In this document: positions 12,761-24,685 of the stretch, one piece after another | How the letters are laid out: each line of letters begins with the position of its first letter | Numbering within the stretch: the stretch's first letter is position 1 | Assembly (NCBI GenBank): GCA_036872755.1 | Contig: JAVHNS010000007.1 | Location: 1,736,001 to 1,800,000, forward strand | Origin: Orbilia blumenaviensis | Taxonomy: Eukaryota; Ascomycota; Orbiliomycetes; Orbiliales; Orbiliaceae | Length of the DNA stretch: 64,000 nucleotides | Direction of reading: 5' to 3' | Position numbers and translations under genes: made by a program | The notes under the pieces: generated by a model | Seen by the model: the letters and a program-made list of their open reading frames with translations, nothing else | What the model was told of the DNA's origin: nothing | The model's database searches: none

Positions 12761-14576
12761 TCAAGGGCCGCCGCGTCCGCCCGGACGATTGGCAGGGCCA
12801 CTGTGCTGACCGTCTTCTCCTCGAACTCGCGTCCATTCTCCTCGTCCTAATATGAACTGTTAGAACCTAATCGATGACGACGACAATGGGATGTCGGAAT
12901 ATGCCAACATACCACTTTCCCGCGGCCGCTTCTCAGCCTCCGACGGCCGTTGCAAGTCCAGATGCGCAGCAGCGCCAGCTCCAACCTCGGCAGCGAGTAC
13001 AGCAGCAACAAATTCCTTAAACTCCTGTTCTTCCCTCATATCCTCCCTCATCAGTCGTCTTTTATCCTCATCGCTTAAGTTCTTCCGTCGCTTCTCCTTG
13101 ATCTCGTCGATGATATATAGCAAGACCTCTTCGGGACATCGAGTCCTCGGCAGACCGTGTAACCGTGGATTTCGCACGTATCGCCTGGTAACGTCTGCCG
13201 CGCCACCGTCGTGCGAGAATGCGACACAGTAAGCAATCTGCTTACCCCATCCTTCCGTGTATAAACGAGGCTGGTCCCAAGCCTCCTCGCAAGCATCAAC
13301 GTGCACCCATCGTTGCTGGTGTTCGGAATAAACTTCAGTCCAAACGTGGTCCTCCGAATTCCAAATCCAGCGTACCCGTCCGCCGACGGCCCTGCATAAC
13401 ATGCTGAAACAGTTTGCCCATTCACCGCATCGACCTCTTCGTGCCTCGAGCAATGCCCAGACGTCGCTGTATCTGGGAAAACGCTCGTGTCGTTGGCAGT
13501 CCTGCTTCGGGCATTTGTATAATTCTGTCCTTGTCGCACCACGGACGATTTCATCGGGGTTAGGTGGTGTCAGGCCTTGAAGTTCTGTTTTCGTTCCACA
13601 GTTTGGACAAGTCGGACAGTCGACCCATGTAAAAAAAGTGCGTTTAAACCACCTGGAATGAGATGCCTTAGTATATATTGGTCTTACCCTCGATAGGAAC
13701 GGGGGAGGAGGTTGGGAGTATTATTTTTTTGTCGTACCTTAATAGGGCTCTGATAACACAGTCCTGGTAGCCCCATTCTTCTTTGAACTGGCCTAAACTC
13801 TGAGCCTGAGCCTTGAAAAGCATATGCTCCTCCTCGGCTTCGCCATATATCTGGTCCATAGGAATGACACTCAAGGCATTGTCCAACAGCCCTGGGTTTT
13901 CGTATCTAACAGGTGTCTCCGATAATCCCATTAAGAAATTCCTAAACTGTTGAGAAGCAGAGTCTGATGGCGGCTGAGGTTGTCGGGGAACAGGTCGGAC
14001 GGCAACATATGGTGGCGGTAGATTCGATGATGTCGGTGCACTATTTACCCTTGTGAAAGGCCTAGTTGGAGTCGGCGGAGGCCTTAAGTGACTCGATGAT
14101 GAAGATGATGAAGGAGGTTGGGAAGGTTGTTGATACTGAGGTTGAGAGGGTGGTTGTTGTTGTTGGTATTGGGTATGTGATTGGAATTGAGGATGAGAAG
14201 GCGACATCGGTAACGGCGATGGAGGAGGAACGGGAGCCATAGATGGATATGATGATAACGACGATGAAGATGAAGATGAAGGGTAGTTATTCGGGATCTT
14301 TGGTGGCACAGGCGGCGGCCTGGGAGACCTAGCAGCGGCAGACGACGACGACGATGTCGGAGGAGCAGGTGAGGGTGTCTGTCGGTGAAGGGGAGCAGGA
14401 GGGACAGGCGACCGACTCCGCGACCTTGAAGTCGACTGGACCCTTTTCCTTAAAGCCTCTTGAGCACGTCTTGTCTGTTGAGTCGCTAACAGTTGGCTGA
14501 ATTGCTGGGTGAGGTCCTTAGCCCATGCCTCCACCTCTGCCGGATCAGATCTGAAAGTTTGTTGCTGGTGATCCAT
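12761..14576 (-). CDS. PNG1: Cytoplasmic peptide:N-glycanase (PNGase)
   Basis: Three exons, 14576-13738, 13652-12913 and 12846-12761, encode 554 residues. The introns start GTACGA and GTATGT, and the phases fit. The enzyme removes N-glycans from misfolded glycoproteins exported from the ER. Residues 1-40 form a charged helix. Residues ~45-195 are a long Ser/Pro/Gln-rich, probably disordered stretch. The transglutaminase-fold core follows. Intron 1 removal joins [15 protein letters not shown], matching the family. Zinc-site cysteines are seen at 295/298 and 327/332. The catalytic triad is intact: Cys355 in [10 protein letters not shown], His382 in EDHVWTE and Asp399 in VHVDACEE. The last exon supplies [14 protein letters not shown], a tail typical of fungal homologues, so the unspliced stop at about 12860 is not the true end. 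It is longer than yeast Png1 (363 residues) because of the N-terminal low-complexity region. Confidence 0.95.
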
Positions 14577-15414
14577 GATGTCGGAAGGGAAAAAAGAGAG
14601 AGAGAGAGAGATCTGAGTGGATATATGTCGTCCTATATTTTCGAAACCAGAGAGCGGGGAAGAAGGGAGAGAGAAGAAAGGAGGAAGAGGGATGAGAGGA
14701 AAGAGGGACTAGAAGAAGAAGAACGGTACCGAGGAAAAGAAACAAATCACTTCCAAGTACAGGGAGAAGAAGGAACCAGGAAGGTTGACGTTTAAAGACC
14801 GTACCGATCCGGTCGAGGACGAGGACGAGGAGGGGACCGATGTATGTATGTAGTATGTGCCTAATGACCGGGCGGGCACAGGGTGACGACGACGACTGGC
14901 TTCGGGGGGGATTTTGACCTGTTGACGAGCGACGAGTACGACGACGAGGACGAGGACGACGGAGGCTTCACCTGCGCATGTGGACCGGGACAGAGAGGAC
15001 GATGATGGTGGAGGAGGGTGAGGGTGAGGGTGAAGATGGAGATGAGGCCGTCCCGAATGGCGATGTCGTTGCCCGGAAGTCGTAAGCTCAGGTCGACGAT
15101 TCCTCCATATAATAAGACCAATGGCCGATTACACCACGCTTTTTGCCTTTTTTTGATCGTATTTTATTTCTTTTTTTTTGGCCTTTCTTTTCTCCCTGCC
15201 TGATTGTTTCTTCTTTCTGTCGTCTGGGTCCTTTTGTGTTCCTCCGAGGCAGGGTATGTAGTATACTAGGAGTGTTGAGAGTATTCGTGGTAGTGGTGGT
15301 TTGTGGTGGTGGTTTGTGGTTGTGATGGACCGGGGCGGAGGCAAAATGATGAAAAAGGGAAAGGGAGAAGTGGCAGAAGAGAAGAAGAGTAAAAGAGAGA
15401 AAGAGGAAGGGAAG

Positions 15415-16079
15415 GACGACGACGACGACGACGACGCCTAAGACTAAGACCTCCCTGGGGGTGTGTCAAGGACTCGGCGGCCGGGGGAGCTGACGACTAG
15501 GTTCTTTTCTTTCTTTCTTTCCTATTTGCTTTTCCCCTCTTTCTGTCTGTTACTTTATTTTATTTTATTTTTCGATTCGATAGTATATATATTATATAGA
15601 TAGATAGATAGATCCGGGGCGTAACTGGTTAGCGTAATAAGAGGAAGTTATAAAAGGTGATGAAGTCGGAGAATCGATGTCGGGTTAATGCACAGAAGAC
15701 AGAGAGAGATTCGAAGTGTGTGTGTGTGTGCGTGCGTGCGTGGTGTCTTATTAATTAGTAGTTAACTAAACCCAGATCAGAAACCGATTCGAAATGGGGC
15801 AGCCAGATTTCGATAGATTCGATAGATTCGATAGATTTGGAATATGGATATAGTATAATGAGTCGTGAGTTGTATAAATAATGGCAGTAGTAGTAGTAGT
15901 AGCAGTAGGTGGCAATATGTGTACGTATACTACTGGCGATGGTGATGAATAATGGTAATGGTGATGGCGATGATCAAAGATGAAGGATGGATGGATGAAT
16001 AGTACCCAAATGCTATCTACGTATGTATACTATACCGGTGGTAGTGGTGGCAGTAGTAGTAGTAGTAGTAGTAGTCCCC
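15415..16079. repeat. Microsatellite cluster
   Basis: Several different short tandem repeats lie within about 700 bp. These are (GAC)n at 15415-15436, (GATA)n near 15597-15613, (GT)n/(GCGT)n at 15716-15742, a TCGATAGAT repeat near 15809-15836, (AGT)n at 15885-15907 and (AGT)n at 16052-16075, followed by a GGA run. They lie 0.8-1.5 kb upstream of PNG1. Confidence 0.85.
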
Positions 16080-16364
16080 GGGGAGGAGGAGGAGGAGGAT
16101 CGATTACGAGACCAGTCCAGTTCAATCAATCAACAAAATTAAACAATTCAATCCACGAGTCCCAATCCGAACAATCGATCGATTTTTTGAAACGAACAGA
16201 CAGAGAACAGACAGACAGATAAAGATGGATGGGAAGAAGGCGGAGGCCTGGGGGTAGAATTAATTCATTCAATTCAAGCATTCAAGAATCAAACCATTCC
16301 AGGTCAACTAAGGCTAAGCCATCAAACGGTTCGTGCGATTATCCCACCCCTCGTTCATGGGACC

Positions 16365-16413
16365 AAACTGAACCGAACTGAACTGAACTGAACCGAACCG
16401 AACTGACCGAACT
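16365..16413. repeat. Pentanucleotide tandem repeat (GAACT/GAACC)
   Basis: About nine to ten copies of a 5-bp unit alternating between CTGAA and CCGAA forms lie in a row, with slight interruption near the right end (CTGACCGAACT). It is in the gene-poor region and has no coding context. Confidence 0.85.
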
Positions 16414-19400
16414 AGCTGATAGATTCGATTCACAAACCCAGACCAGACTGGCTGGCTGACCAACTGACTGACTGGAGAGACTGGAGAGACACCTTGCAAA
16501 GGGAGGACTCCACTGCACTTGCACCTGCAACTTGCAACTTGCTTCTCGCATTGACCGAAAAATGGAAAAACAAAACGGGTCCCGCACCAGACCACCGCAA
16601 AAAAAAGAGCGAGAGCCAAAAGTGGCCATGCCAAATACATAGCCTTGGGACCTGGCCAGCTTACGCAACTGCGCAGAACTCTGGGCCGAGTCCGACTTCC
16701 TCCTTCTTTCTGTTAGGGGTGTGGCGGAGGACACGCAATAGCAAAAGAAAAAATACTTGCACTGCAGCCTATACTTCTTGGCAATTTGTCTGGACGGCCA
16801 AAATTACGCGTCCTCGCACACCACATCGACTATCAACTGGCCATGGCATGGCATGGATTATGGCGAGGCATGGGGTCGGGGACGGGAACATTCACTTGTC
16901 CTGCTGCTCCATACATACTATACTGAGTAATGCTGCTATCAATCAGTCAATCATCTGTGATCGGTTTTCTGATAGCATATTGTTATTTTAGAAGCGCTGT
17001 CATTTGCATTCGGGCGCCCGTGAGTGGCCACCTCCCCCAGTCGATACTTTCTTTCTTTCTCGACTGGTACTACGACTGCTACTACTAACAGCAGTAGTAT
17101 GGGGGTAAAGTAGCATGGTATCACGGACAGAAAGATTTTAATGACAAGACTATGAAATAACCTCCGAGTCTGAAAAAATAAATTCAAAGTTCATCCGTCC
17201 GACTCAAAAAAGACAGACAGACGGAGAGACAAAAGCAAAAGCAAAAGCAAAATTAAAAAAGTGTTCCTTCTGACTAAGGTACCTACATCTGCAATACATT
17301 ACACAGTATGTGCAGCGCAGTACATTGCTGTAGTACCATATAGACCAGAGCAGAGTAAGTATGTATGTGCTAACCCTGTGCTTCCCCGGCCCGTTTCGAG
17401 TCCTGCACACCTAGTCGACGCTTCGAAACATTCGGATTCCTCCTCATTCGCCCCCTCCCCTCTTTCTTTCTCCTCCACCCCCAAAATCTGCATCTGGCCA
17501 TGCCTCCGTTTCACATACTACACATTTTAGTCTGGAAAAGCGCCTACCAGTCTTCCTAATCGGATATCCACGATCAAGAATGGACATCCCATCCACATCC
17601 AGTCTTCACCTCCGAACACCCGAATTCCCTTTTCACTGATCGACTCCAAAAAAAACCTATTCCCTGTGATACACAGCCGCGCATTCGCCACACTGCTTTC
17701 CCAACAAGCGAAATCTCCCTCTCCCTCTCCAAATCTTTTGCCGAGAGAAGCCAGAACAGTTCACCGCCACATCTCAAATTCCATTTTAGAGGAAACATTA
17801 GCGGTACTGACGTAACCAGCAAACGAAAGGCCAGTCATTTTGTACACGATTCCCAAACGTTTTCGTCACTGTTCAGCTTCAGCTAGTTCCATATCCTTTT
17901 TATTCGTAAAAGAACCCGACTCATCAGGGCCTTTTACCTCTTTCGTTCTCTTGGGTTCCCGCCGGCCGGGCCTGAACTCGCTGGGAATGACCACCACATG
18001 TGATGAGTGACGGTCGCTGAGGAATGAATGCGCTTTTCCCCCGGTCTTGTCTAAGCTTGCGTGTCCGCCGGCCTATCAATTGCCCATGCCAAGACCAAGA
18101 AGCCAACGATCCAGCTGTTGCATTTTTTGCGTATCCAACACAAACCTGCATGGAAGAAAAACGTCAAGTCCGCTGACGATAGCTAGGTAGGTTTTCATTT
18201 AAACGACAAAAAGGCCACGAAACAACCGTCCACGTCCGAAATTAAATAAAGAATAACGTTGGCATCAAGACAATTAGCAACGAAAAGCCAAGCTTCATCT
18301 CATAAGTTGCCATTCCCAATGCTTTTCCAATAGGTTCCGTCGGGGCGGGCAAACCCTTTTTTTTTTACTGATCCCCAGAAAGGATATGCATAAACCATGC
18401 CCCGGGCCTTCCCGGTGACACGGATTATTCAAGATTCAACAGATACCAACATCTAGATGAAAGTTTTTCCCTCTCTTTCCAACCTTTCGGCATGGTCATC
18501 TACCAAATCAATTGATTGCCTATATATTGAATAATATCCCCGGTCCCATTGGCCACCCACCGGAACAACTCACCTATTCCCGCCAAAACATGTTCCCCCG
18601 GGGAAACGAAACGAAACGAGCAAAAAAAAAGAACGAGGTGACGCGTCACCCTCCACCGGACCACTGTATCGATCTCTCCCATATATCCCATAAATCCCAT
18701 TCTTCGCAATTGTGAATTGGGTGAATAAGGATAACCCGTTGTCTCTCGTAATTACATTCCCCATCTGGGCAATCGGCGCAACATCGCACAGGTGGTTATC
18801 ATGGAATTCTCTGACCTGACCGGGGTCTGCTTTTAGGTTTTTTTTTTTTTCTTTTCTTTCTTTAATGTATACTACCAGTGTAGCATGGCGTATGCATTGG
18901 CGTGTCGGATTCTTTCAAGGGAATTTGATATATTGTGGATCCCTCGAAACATGCATGTTTAACACATCATTGGAAGAGGGGCGCATTGTGTCAGCAGGAC
19001 GTCTGAGCTTTTTTCTTTTTTTTTTTGTTCCTTCATCATCTGCTTATGCTTCTTTTTGAAGCAAGGAGAGGGAAGTTGAGGTTTAGGTAGATAGATACCT
19101 ACTGGTTTTCGTGTGCTTTTTTCCTATCTAATATAATATATCCACGTACGTGCGTCGTATAAAATATTATATTGTATTCCACCCCCGGCGGCTCCGTTGA
19201 TATCTTTCCTAACCGAAATATAAAAACCCTCTCGGGGCCGTTGAAACATCCTTAACAACCGACCGTTTTTTTTTTTTTTTTAGAAAATGCTGGTTGCTGT
19301 CAAAGCTGTGCTCGAGCTCTAAAAAACCCAAAAAGCCTCAAGCTTAAAGCCCTCGCACCCACTTTGTAGTATAATAAACATATTCTTACCAGGATCTTGG

Positions 19401-21484
19401 ATATTATGTAAGAGCACCACTTAAATACTCCCGAAACAAAGGACCCTAAAGCAATGCAATTGAATTGTAATACGGCTGGCCGGCGGAGCAAATGAAATTT
19501 AAGCGTGGTCGCTCTTACTCTCCGCAGCCGCACAGCTGGCAGTATAAGCCCCAAGTCCACTCTTCTGCCAAAAATACAACACTATCACCACAAAATATGT
19601 ATTTAAAAAAAAAGGCGCCGAAAATATATATATCCACTGCATGCATTTATATTCCAAATCACGAAGATTCACCAAAATCATCCATACGCATTGAATGTCT
19701 TATCACAGACCAGATCTAGCATCTTACTATCCAAGGAACCAAACATACTCCACATGCAATCCACCCATCCAGGCTCGGGAGTCAGATTGAGCAAAGATTG
19801 TGCAAAAAAAAAGTCTAAAACGATAAGCATGCATCGTATATACCATGATATCTCCGACACTTTCCTAAAAGTATCTTGAAGAATAAAATTACTCCATAAC
19901 GTGAACATTCCACTATCAAAAAAGAAGAGAGAATTAGGAAGTGAGCAAGAAAATGGAAGGCAAACCAAGACCAACCGTGTAACGAGCTCTTTCTGTGGGG
20001 TCATTCAGTCCAGCCAAGTCACATTCATATTGTTTTAGGTCTAGAACCGGCTTGCGTATACAATGAGCTTACGTCTCCCCGCCTCCTGCCTGCCCTGACT
20101 GCCCGACTGCCTGCTGTTACTCTTTCTTCTTGCCCTTCCTGGGCGTTTCATCGTTTGTGTTTGTGCGCGCGTGTGTGGGTGCTATGAATGTGATTATTTG
20201 GCTAGGTAGTGTAGGATATGATGGGGTAGATGGGTAGGGTAGGGTTATTTGTTTCATGGATGTTGTATACACTGTTTATGACCGACTGGGTATTGATAGA
20301 TGATGTATCTATCATACGCTATATGTTCTGGTGTTTTAGCCAGCAAGCTTAATATGAAGGAGCACCTCAGTGGTCAAGATACTCAATTCACAATTTTGAT
20401 GTCCCATGTTATCGCTCCGAGGCTGGTAGCAACATACGCAGCTCGGGCTGTTGCTATCTCAGATAATCAATTGCCCGACTTCACACTTTCACATCTTCAG
20501 GGCTACACACACTGATAAAATACTATGATACCTACTAAGTAATCACACACTTTAGGAGTATTCATGCATACGTGCATAAAAAGTAGAAGGGAAGGAAAAC
20601 GAAACAAAGTGGGCCAGCCTATTGCTCTTGGCGATAACCACATCCCGTCGTTTTTTTATGTGTGATCCGGTATCAAGCAGCGTTTTGGAATCCATATTAG
20701 TGATCTTTTTTCGATGCTCGATCGATTATGTGTCCTGAGCTCTTTTTTATCCCCTTGTACGAAGGGAATCAGGAGCTTACGCAAGCTTTCCTCCTCTTTC
20801 TTATTCTTCTCTTCTTTTTTTTGCAAGGGGGAGGATTAAGTCGGTCGGTCGGTGGGAAGGCCGCATACTACAAAGTAACAAAGGACAGGTGGTTTATGTG
20901 GCCATATTCACGCTTTGACGGTTTTTTTGTACGAGGATTAGGAAGGGGATGGGGATAGGATCATGCTGGTGAGGATATCGCTTTCTCTCTCTCTCCCTTT
21001 CCGGCCGGCTGAGGATTCCTAAATGGTGAGGGAGGTATTGGTACTTTTGTGTACTTTTTGAGAGTTTTGATTGATCCGGGCTGTTGCTCGGGGGGGTAGT
21101 TGCTATCCTCCTGGAGCCTGGGGGTACACTGGTAGATTCGAACGGGGTGCACTGGTGGAAGATGATATAGGACGGATATGGTGCACTGGGGAGGTCGGAG
21201 GTCGAAAGCAAGAGTGGGTATGATATGCATGATGCCGTTGATACTCCAGGACGGGCTACTTCGAATGTGGAGTCTAGTTTCCAGGCCGTCCTCAGATTTG
21301 TGATACTCTTATGGCTCAATCGTCCATTCCAAATTTCAAAAAAAAAGGATCGATCGATCGATGTCTACTAATTCTAAAGGTGTATTGACATTATCATCGG
21401 AGTAAAGTCAACATGAATGATTCCAATTGATCCTATGCGGGGACAATGGCCTCGATTATCTTAAGAGAAAACATATTAATGCAT

Positions 21485-21512
21485 AGTCTCGTAGTAAACG
21501 ATGCTTTGGCAA
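21485..21512 (+). repeat. Dispersed repeat, copy 1
   Basis: This copy begins AGTCTCGTAGTAAACGATGC and ends in TTTGGCAAC. It matches copy 2 over about 28 positions, with two substitutions and a three-base gap. Confidence 0.55.
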
Positions 21513-22427
21513 CATGGTGATCAATACACACACCCACAGACATACTTATGTATATGTATCAGTATCCGGCGTAAGCTTAAGGTAGGTATATATCTTATGA
21601 TCGGACAGCCATACGGACGCTTTCCAAACCCAATTACGTATACCCGCCTCATGCTTAGCTCCAGCTGCGGTACCATCTTAATGAAACATATGCACACAAA
21701 ATGACTGATTCAGTGCTGTAGGAAGTCTGTTTGATATCGAGATAGATAGCATCTTAATTGACGCTACTTCTTATCCACGCACACCCTCAAAACTTCGTTT
21801 CCCGCATGAGTTATGGAAAACTACCCGAAAGGGTAGTTTGGTACCACCATATAACTCCATGTTAAAGCATATGCATATCCAATCGGCTCAATTAACCAAG
21901 CTTCTCCAACACTACACCCAATATTAATCCTATTAACACGTTCACGACCAGTTAAAGTTTTCACGAGTTAAAACCTTCTTGCTGAAACCTTCCCCACCCA
22001 GTCTACTAATACCGTCGAAACTTCTAAATAGCCAAGAGAACTTTAAACCCTCGATGTACTCCCCGCCGGATATGGAATAAAACTTTAATATTCATGTGGT
22101 ACTTAGGCTTTCGGCGCCGTCCTTCGGGGCTGCTGTGGTATGAATTGTTGCATTTTTGGTAGAGGCAACACACTTTTGCTAGTCAATACGGCGCTCCATA
22201 GGAACCACCTTATGGACAAAATTCATTTTACAACACGCACAACACAAAAATTAAAAAAAAAAAATCTATTGACGCCAAAAATCTATGAAGCCAAAAATCA
22301 AAGCAATTGCGTACATATATGAAATACAAATTATACTCGCATATAAAATCCAAACTACACTTATCAAAGTCCAAAAACTAGATTCAAAACCCAAATCCAA
22401 ACAAATCCAACCTTAATGCTTAAGGTT

Positions 22428-22905
22428 GTTCTAAAAACGATTCAACTAAACCATTATACAGCTGCAGCCTTCTTGTTCCAATCCTATTGAAGGTTATTTG
22501 CAGATCCCTCTTTTTTAACTTAATATTATTAGTAATGTAATCCAGATTATATAATTGATCTATCAACCTAATAGTATGTATGATTCGCTGGTAGGAGACC
22601 TGTTTTAAAGCATCATTTCCTAAGGTAATCTCTAAAATAATATATATATTTTATTCATATATAAGCTGACTTAGATAGGCTTTTTGAACTAGTTGGCTTG
22701 TGGTATTATCTAAACTCCACCAATTGCCTGGGAAGTAATCTTCTACATATCGAAAGCAATGATGAATAAGCTGTGGGTTCATCATCAGGGTTCGCATGAA
22801 GTTATCTAGTACTCTGTATAATCTTATATCACAGCTCCACGGCAAATGAGCAGGAACGAAGGCAGTAACAGGCACATGAGCAGGAACGAGGGCAGCTACA
22901 GACAA
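22428..22905 (-). pseudogene. Decayed ORF of unknown family in AT-rich DNA
   Basis: The minus strand holds a coding-like frame that reads LPWSCDIRLYRVLDNF, then HCFRYVEDYFPGNWWSL, up to LSQLIYE followed by TAA. The same frame then continues past the stop with further protein-like sequence (TLGNDALKQVSYQRI, then NRIGTRRLQLYNGL) to about 22428. There is no ATG in frame at the start. An ATG lies in another frame just upstream (MNKLDGEQTDY). A tiny 36-nt intron could remove the stop, but decay of an older gene or element is simpler. I do not recognise the family. The N-terminal part is made of two 10-residue repeats (see the tandem repeat at 22841-22900). Confidence 0.45.
22841..22900. repeat. 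Two-copy 30-bp tandem repeat
   Basis: Units 22841-22870 and 22871-22900 agree at 27 of 30 positions. In the minus-strand frame they encode a repeated FVPAHLP / LVPAHVP block, so the repeat preserves the reading frame of the decayed ORF. Confidence 0.75.
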
Positions 22906-22948
22906 ATTAGTAATCTGTTTGTTCCCCGTCCAATTTATTCATCCAACT

Positions 22949-22980
22949 AGTCTCGTAGTATACGACGCTTCGTTGGCAAG
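22949..22980 (+). repeat. Dispersed repeat, copy 2
   Basis: This copy begins AGTCTCGTAGTATACGACGC and continues TTCGTTGGCAAG. An inverted partial match (13 bases, CGACGCTTCGTTG) is present on the minus strand at about 24334-24352, before the NLR-like gene. Confidence 0.55.
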
Positions 22981-23048
22981 GTAAACATGCAACCTGGGAA
23001 GTACGTATTTACGAGATAGGATATTCTTCTAAAGCAGCCGGCTCAACT

Positions 23049-23076
23049 TGTCTCGTAGACCAGACGCATGTTGGCG
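23049..23076 (+). repeat. Dispersed repeat, copy 3 (diverged)
   Basis: This copy reads TGTCTCGTAGACCAGACGCA then TGTTGGCG. It shares the TCTCGTAG core, GACGC and GTTGGC with copy 2, and CAACT precedes both. It ends just before the stop codon of the neighbouring minus-strand gene. Confidence 0.4.
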
Positions 23077-23077
23077 C

Positions 23078-23509
23078 CTAAACCGCCCTCTTAATATCCT
23101 TACCAACCCTATCCTCCTCACCAACCGCAAAAAACTCACCAACGCACTCCCAAAAATCATCCTGTACGGTCTCAACATCGCCCCACTCCCACACCTTCAA
23201 CAAAGCAGCGTTAAAAGCGATCCATATCTTCACATGCTCTTCTTCTTTTTCATCAAATAATCTGAAGAATATAGGGAAGTAGGTACTTATTATCGGTTTT
23301 ATGATGTCGTCTGGGTCGAAGGAATGGTTTAGGACAGGGTGGTTTGCTGGGAGGGAAGACTTTTTGGAGTGAAGGGAGTGGATTTCTTGGGAGAGGGTTT
23401 GGAGGTGGAGGAGCTGGTGGGGGAGCGGGGGGAGGAGTTTGGGATTTGCTTTGATGGGCTTTTTACCCTTACTCTTGTTTTTGCGGTTGTTCTTGTTATT
23501 ATTTGGCAT
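23078..23509 (-). CDS. Small lysine-rich hypothetical protein
   Basis: A single-exon frame encodes 143 residues with a genuine ATG and GC-rich third positions, especially in the first half, which argues that it is coding. The N-terminus (residues 1-22) is almost entirely Asn, Lys and Arg, like a nuclear or nucleolar targeting signal. A Leu/His-rich helix follows, then an acidic globular part with FDPDDIIKP, STYFPIFFRLFDEKEEE and KVWEWGDVETVQDDFWECV. I do not recognise the family. The gene sits directly beside the AT-rich island and its 3' end touches a dispersed repeat copy, so it may be lineage-specific. A further 3' exon cannot be excluded. Confidence 0.6.
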   Translation of the reverse strand: MPNNNKNNRKNKSKGKKPIKANPKLLPPLPHQLLHLQTLSQEIHSLHSKKSSLPANHPVLNHSFDPDDIIKPIISTYFPIFFRLFDEKEEEHVKIWIAFNAALLKVWEWGDVETVQDDFWECVGEFFAVGEEDRVGKDIKRAV

Positions 23510-24685
23510 TTTTGTTCTGACCTCTCTCTCTTTTCCTTTCTTTTCTTTACCTTTCTTGAAGGTTTGCCTAGGTATTATGTTGCAGGTTAGGAGATAGGTA
23601 TATAGTAGAATTTCTAGGATGGTGGGTGTTCAGCTATGATATCTAGGAAAGAAGTGTGTATCTTGGAATACTACTTGGTACGGTATATGGTAGAAAGATA
23701 GCCTCGGAGAACAGCGCTGAAGCATATGTCAATAGTAGAAGTATGGAGCTTGGGGAGAGTTTTCGTGACATGGCAATAGGTAATTAAGTATTTAATTTAT
23801 ACACTTAGGCTATCCAGTAGGTATCTTCGGGATCGTTTGCATTAATTGTACTCGGAATCGGTTGCTTGAGGGGTGCAGAGGATAAGATGGGAAGTGAGTG
23901 GGCAGGCATGCACTTGAGATAGCTTATATCTAAGAGTGCAACAAGTTTATATAAATGTTCTAGCTGTATATACACGTGTTGGTCTAGCAGTTTATATAAT
24001 ACGATACATAAATTTCGGCGGGTGTTGTCATCACTAAAACGAATAGATTTGTATGCCTAGGCATGTGTGATGTGCGATAGATATGTGCATATGTGTCGCG
24101 TGTTTGAGATAATCCTGATAGAAAGTTGTACAAGAGAGCTGTGTTGTTGGCTGTATGAGTGTTGCATATCCCTAAATAGACAAGTATCATACTATGACGT
24201 CATTAGAGACACGTGATTTGACTTTGTGCAACACCAAACCGCTCCCCTTCCTAGGACCATCTATCCTCCTGGGGATAGGAAAGCAATACAGCCTGTCTCG
24301 TTGGTACCAGACAATATCGTATTGTTCAGCCTCGCAACGAAGCGTCGAGATTAAATACCGCAGATGCCCCCAACGAGACCAAGATGCCCCAAGAAATTCT
24401 TTCCGCGACAAAACTCGGATTCTTTAACTACACAGACTAAATCGATTTAGCTCAAATAGTCACCAGCTGGTGAAGACGAGCAATAATAAAAGCTGGTTGT
24501 TGACAGAATAGAAGCGGGTAAGCGTTTGTCTGGGTCCTTATCCGTTTCAGAGTCTGATTAATACCCGCTTCGCTTGGCTGAGCGGGCGCGCTAACAGCCC
24601 CATCGTAACGTAACTAAAGTTAACATCGCAATGGTCCAAAAATTCTCGAGTAAATCCGCCTAGGAAAAGGTTGAAATTTCCTAAT
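23510..24685. other. Intergenic region between the small gene and the NLR-like gene
   Basis: I found no gene here. It holds the left member of the 44-bp direct repeat (24169-24212) and the inverted dispersed-repeat match near 24334-24352. It must also contain the promoter of the NLR-like gene. Confidence 0.5.
24169..24212 (+). repeat. 44-bp imperfect direct repeat, left copy
   Basis: This copy aligns without gaps to 30343-30386 with 38 of 44 identical bases. Both copies contain TAGACAAGT and the perfect palindrome TGACGTCA (a CRE-type bZIP site). The pair encloses the entire NLR-like gene and its promoter. Confidence 0.8.

Larger units (their letters stand above)
14577..21480. other. Gene-poor intergenic region rich in simple repeats
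   Basis: No gene could be supported in nearly 7 kb. Open frames longer than 100 codons (for example 16494-16991 + and 20894-21319 -) have no domain, are Ser/Arg-rich and overlap microsatellites. The left third holds the repeat cluster listed separately. Homopolymer T runs occur at about 18358, 18840 and 19266. Confidence 0.5.
21481..23045. other. AT-rich island bounded by short dispersed repeats
   Basis: The interval is clearly richer in A/T than its surroundings and contains a decayed open frame (22428-22905). It begins and ends with copies of the same ~28-35-bp repeat (21485-21512 and 22949-22980, with a third copy at 23049-23076). No transposase or reverse transcriptase motif is readable. 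A degenerated mobile element is a reasonable inference but not shown. Confidence 0.4.

Noticed and set aside
16494..16991. 165-codon plus-strand open frame
   Set aside because: Mixed, low-complexity composition beside a pentanucleotide repeat. An overlapping opposite-strand frame is equally long, and nothing is recognisable.
19678..20004. 108-codon minus-strand frame with hydrophobic stretches
   Set aside because: I recognised no family and found no supporting exons. It could be real, but the evidence is too weak to list.
20894..21319. 141-codon minus-strand open frame
   Set aside because: Ser/Pro/Arg-rich with REREREK from a CT repeat. No domain and no splice continuation.
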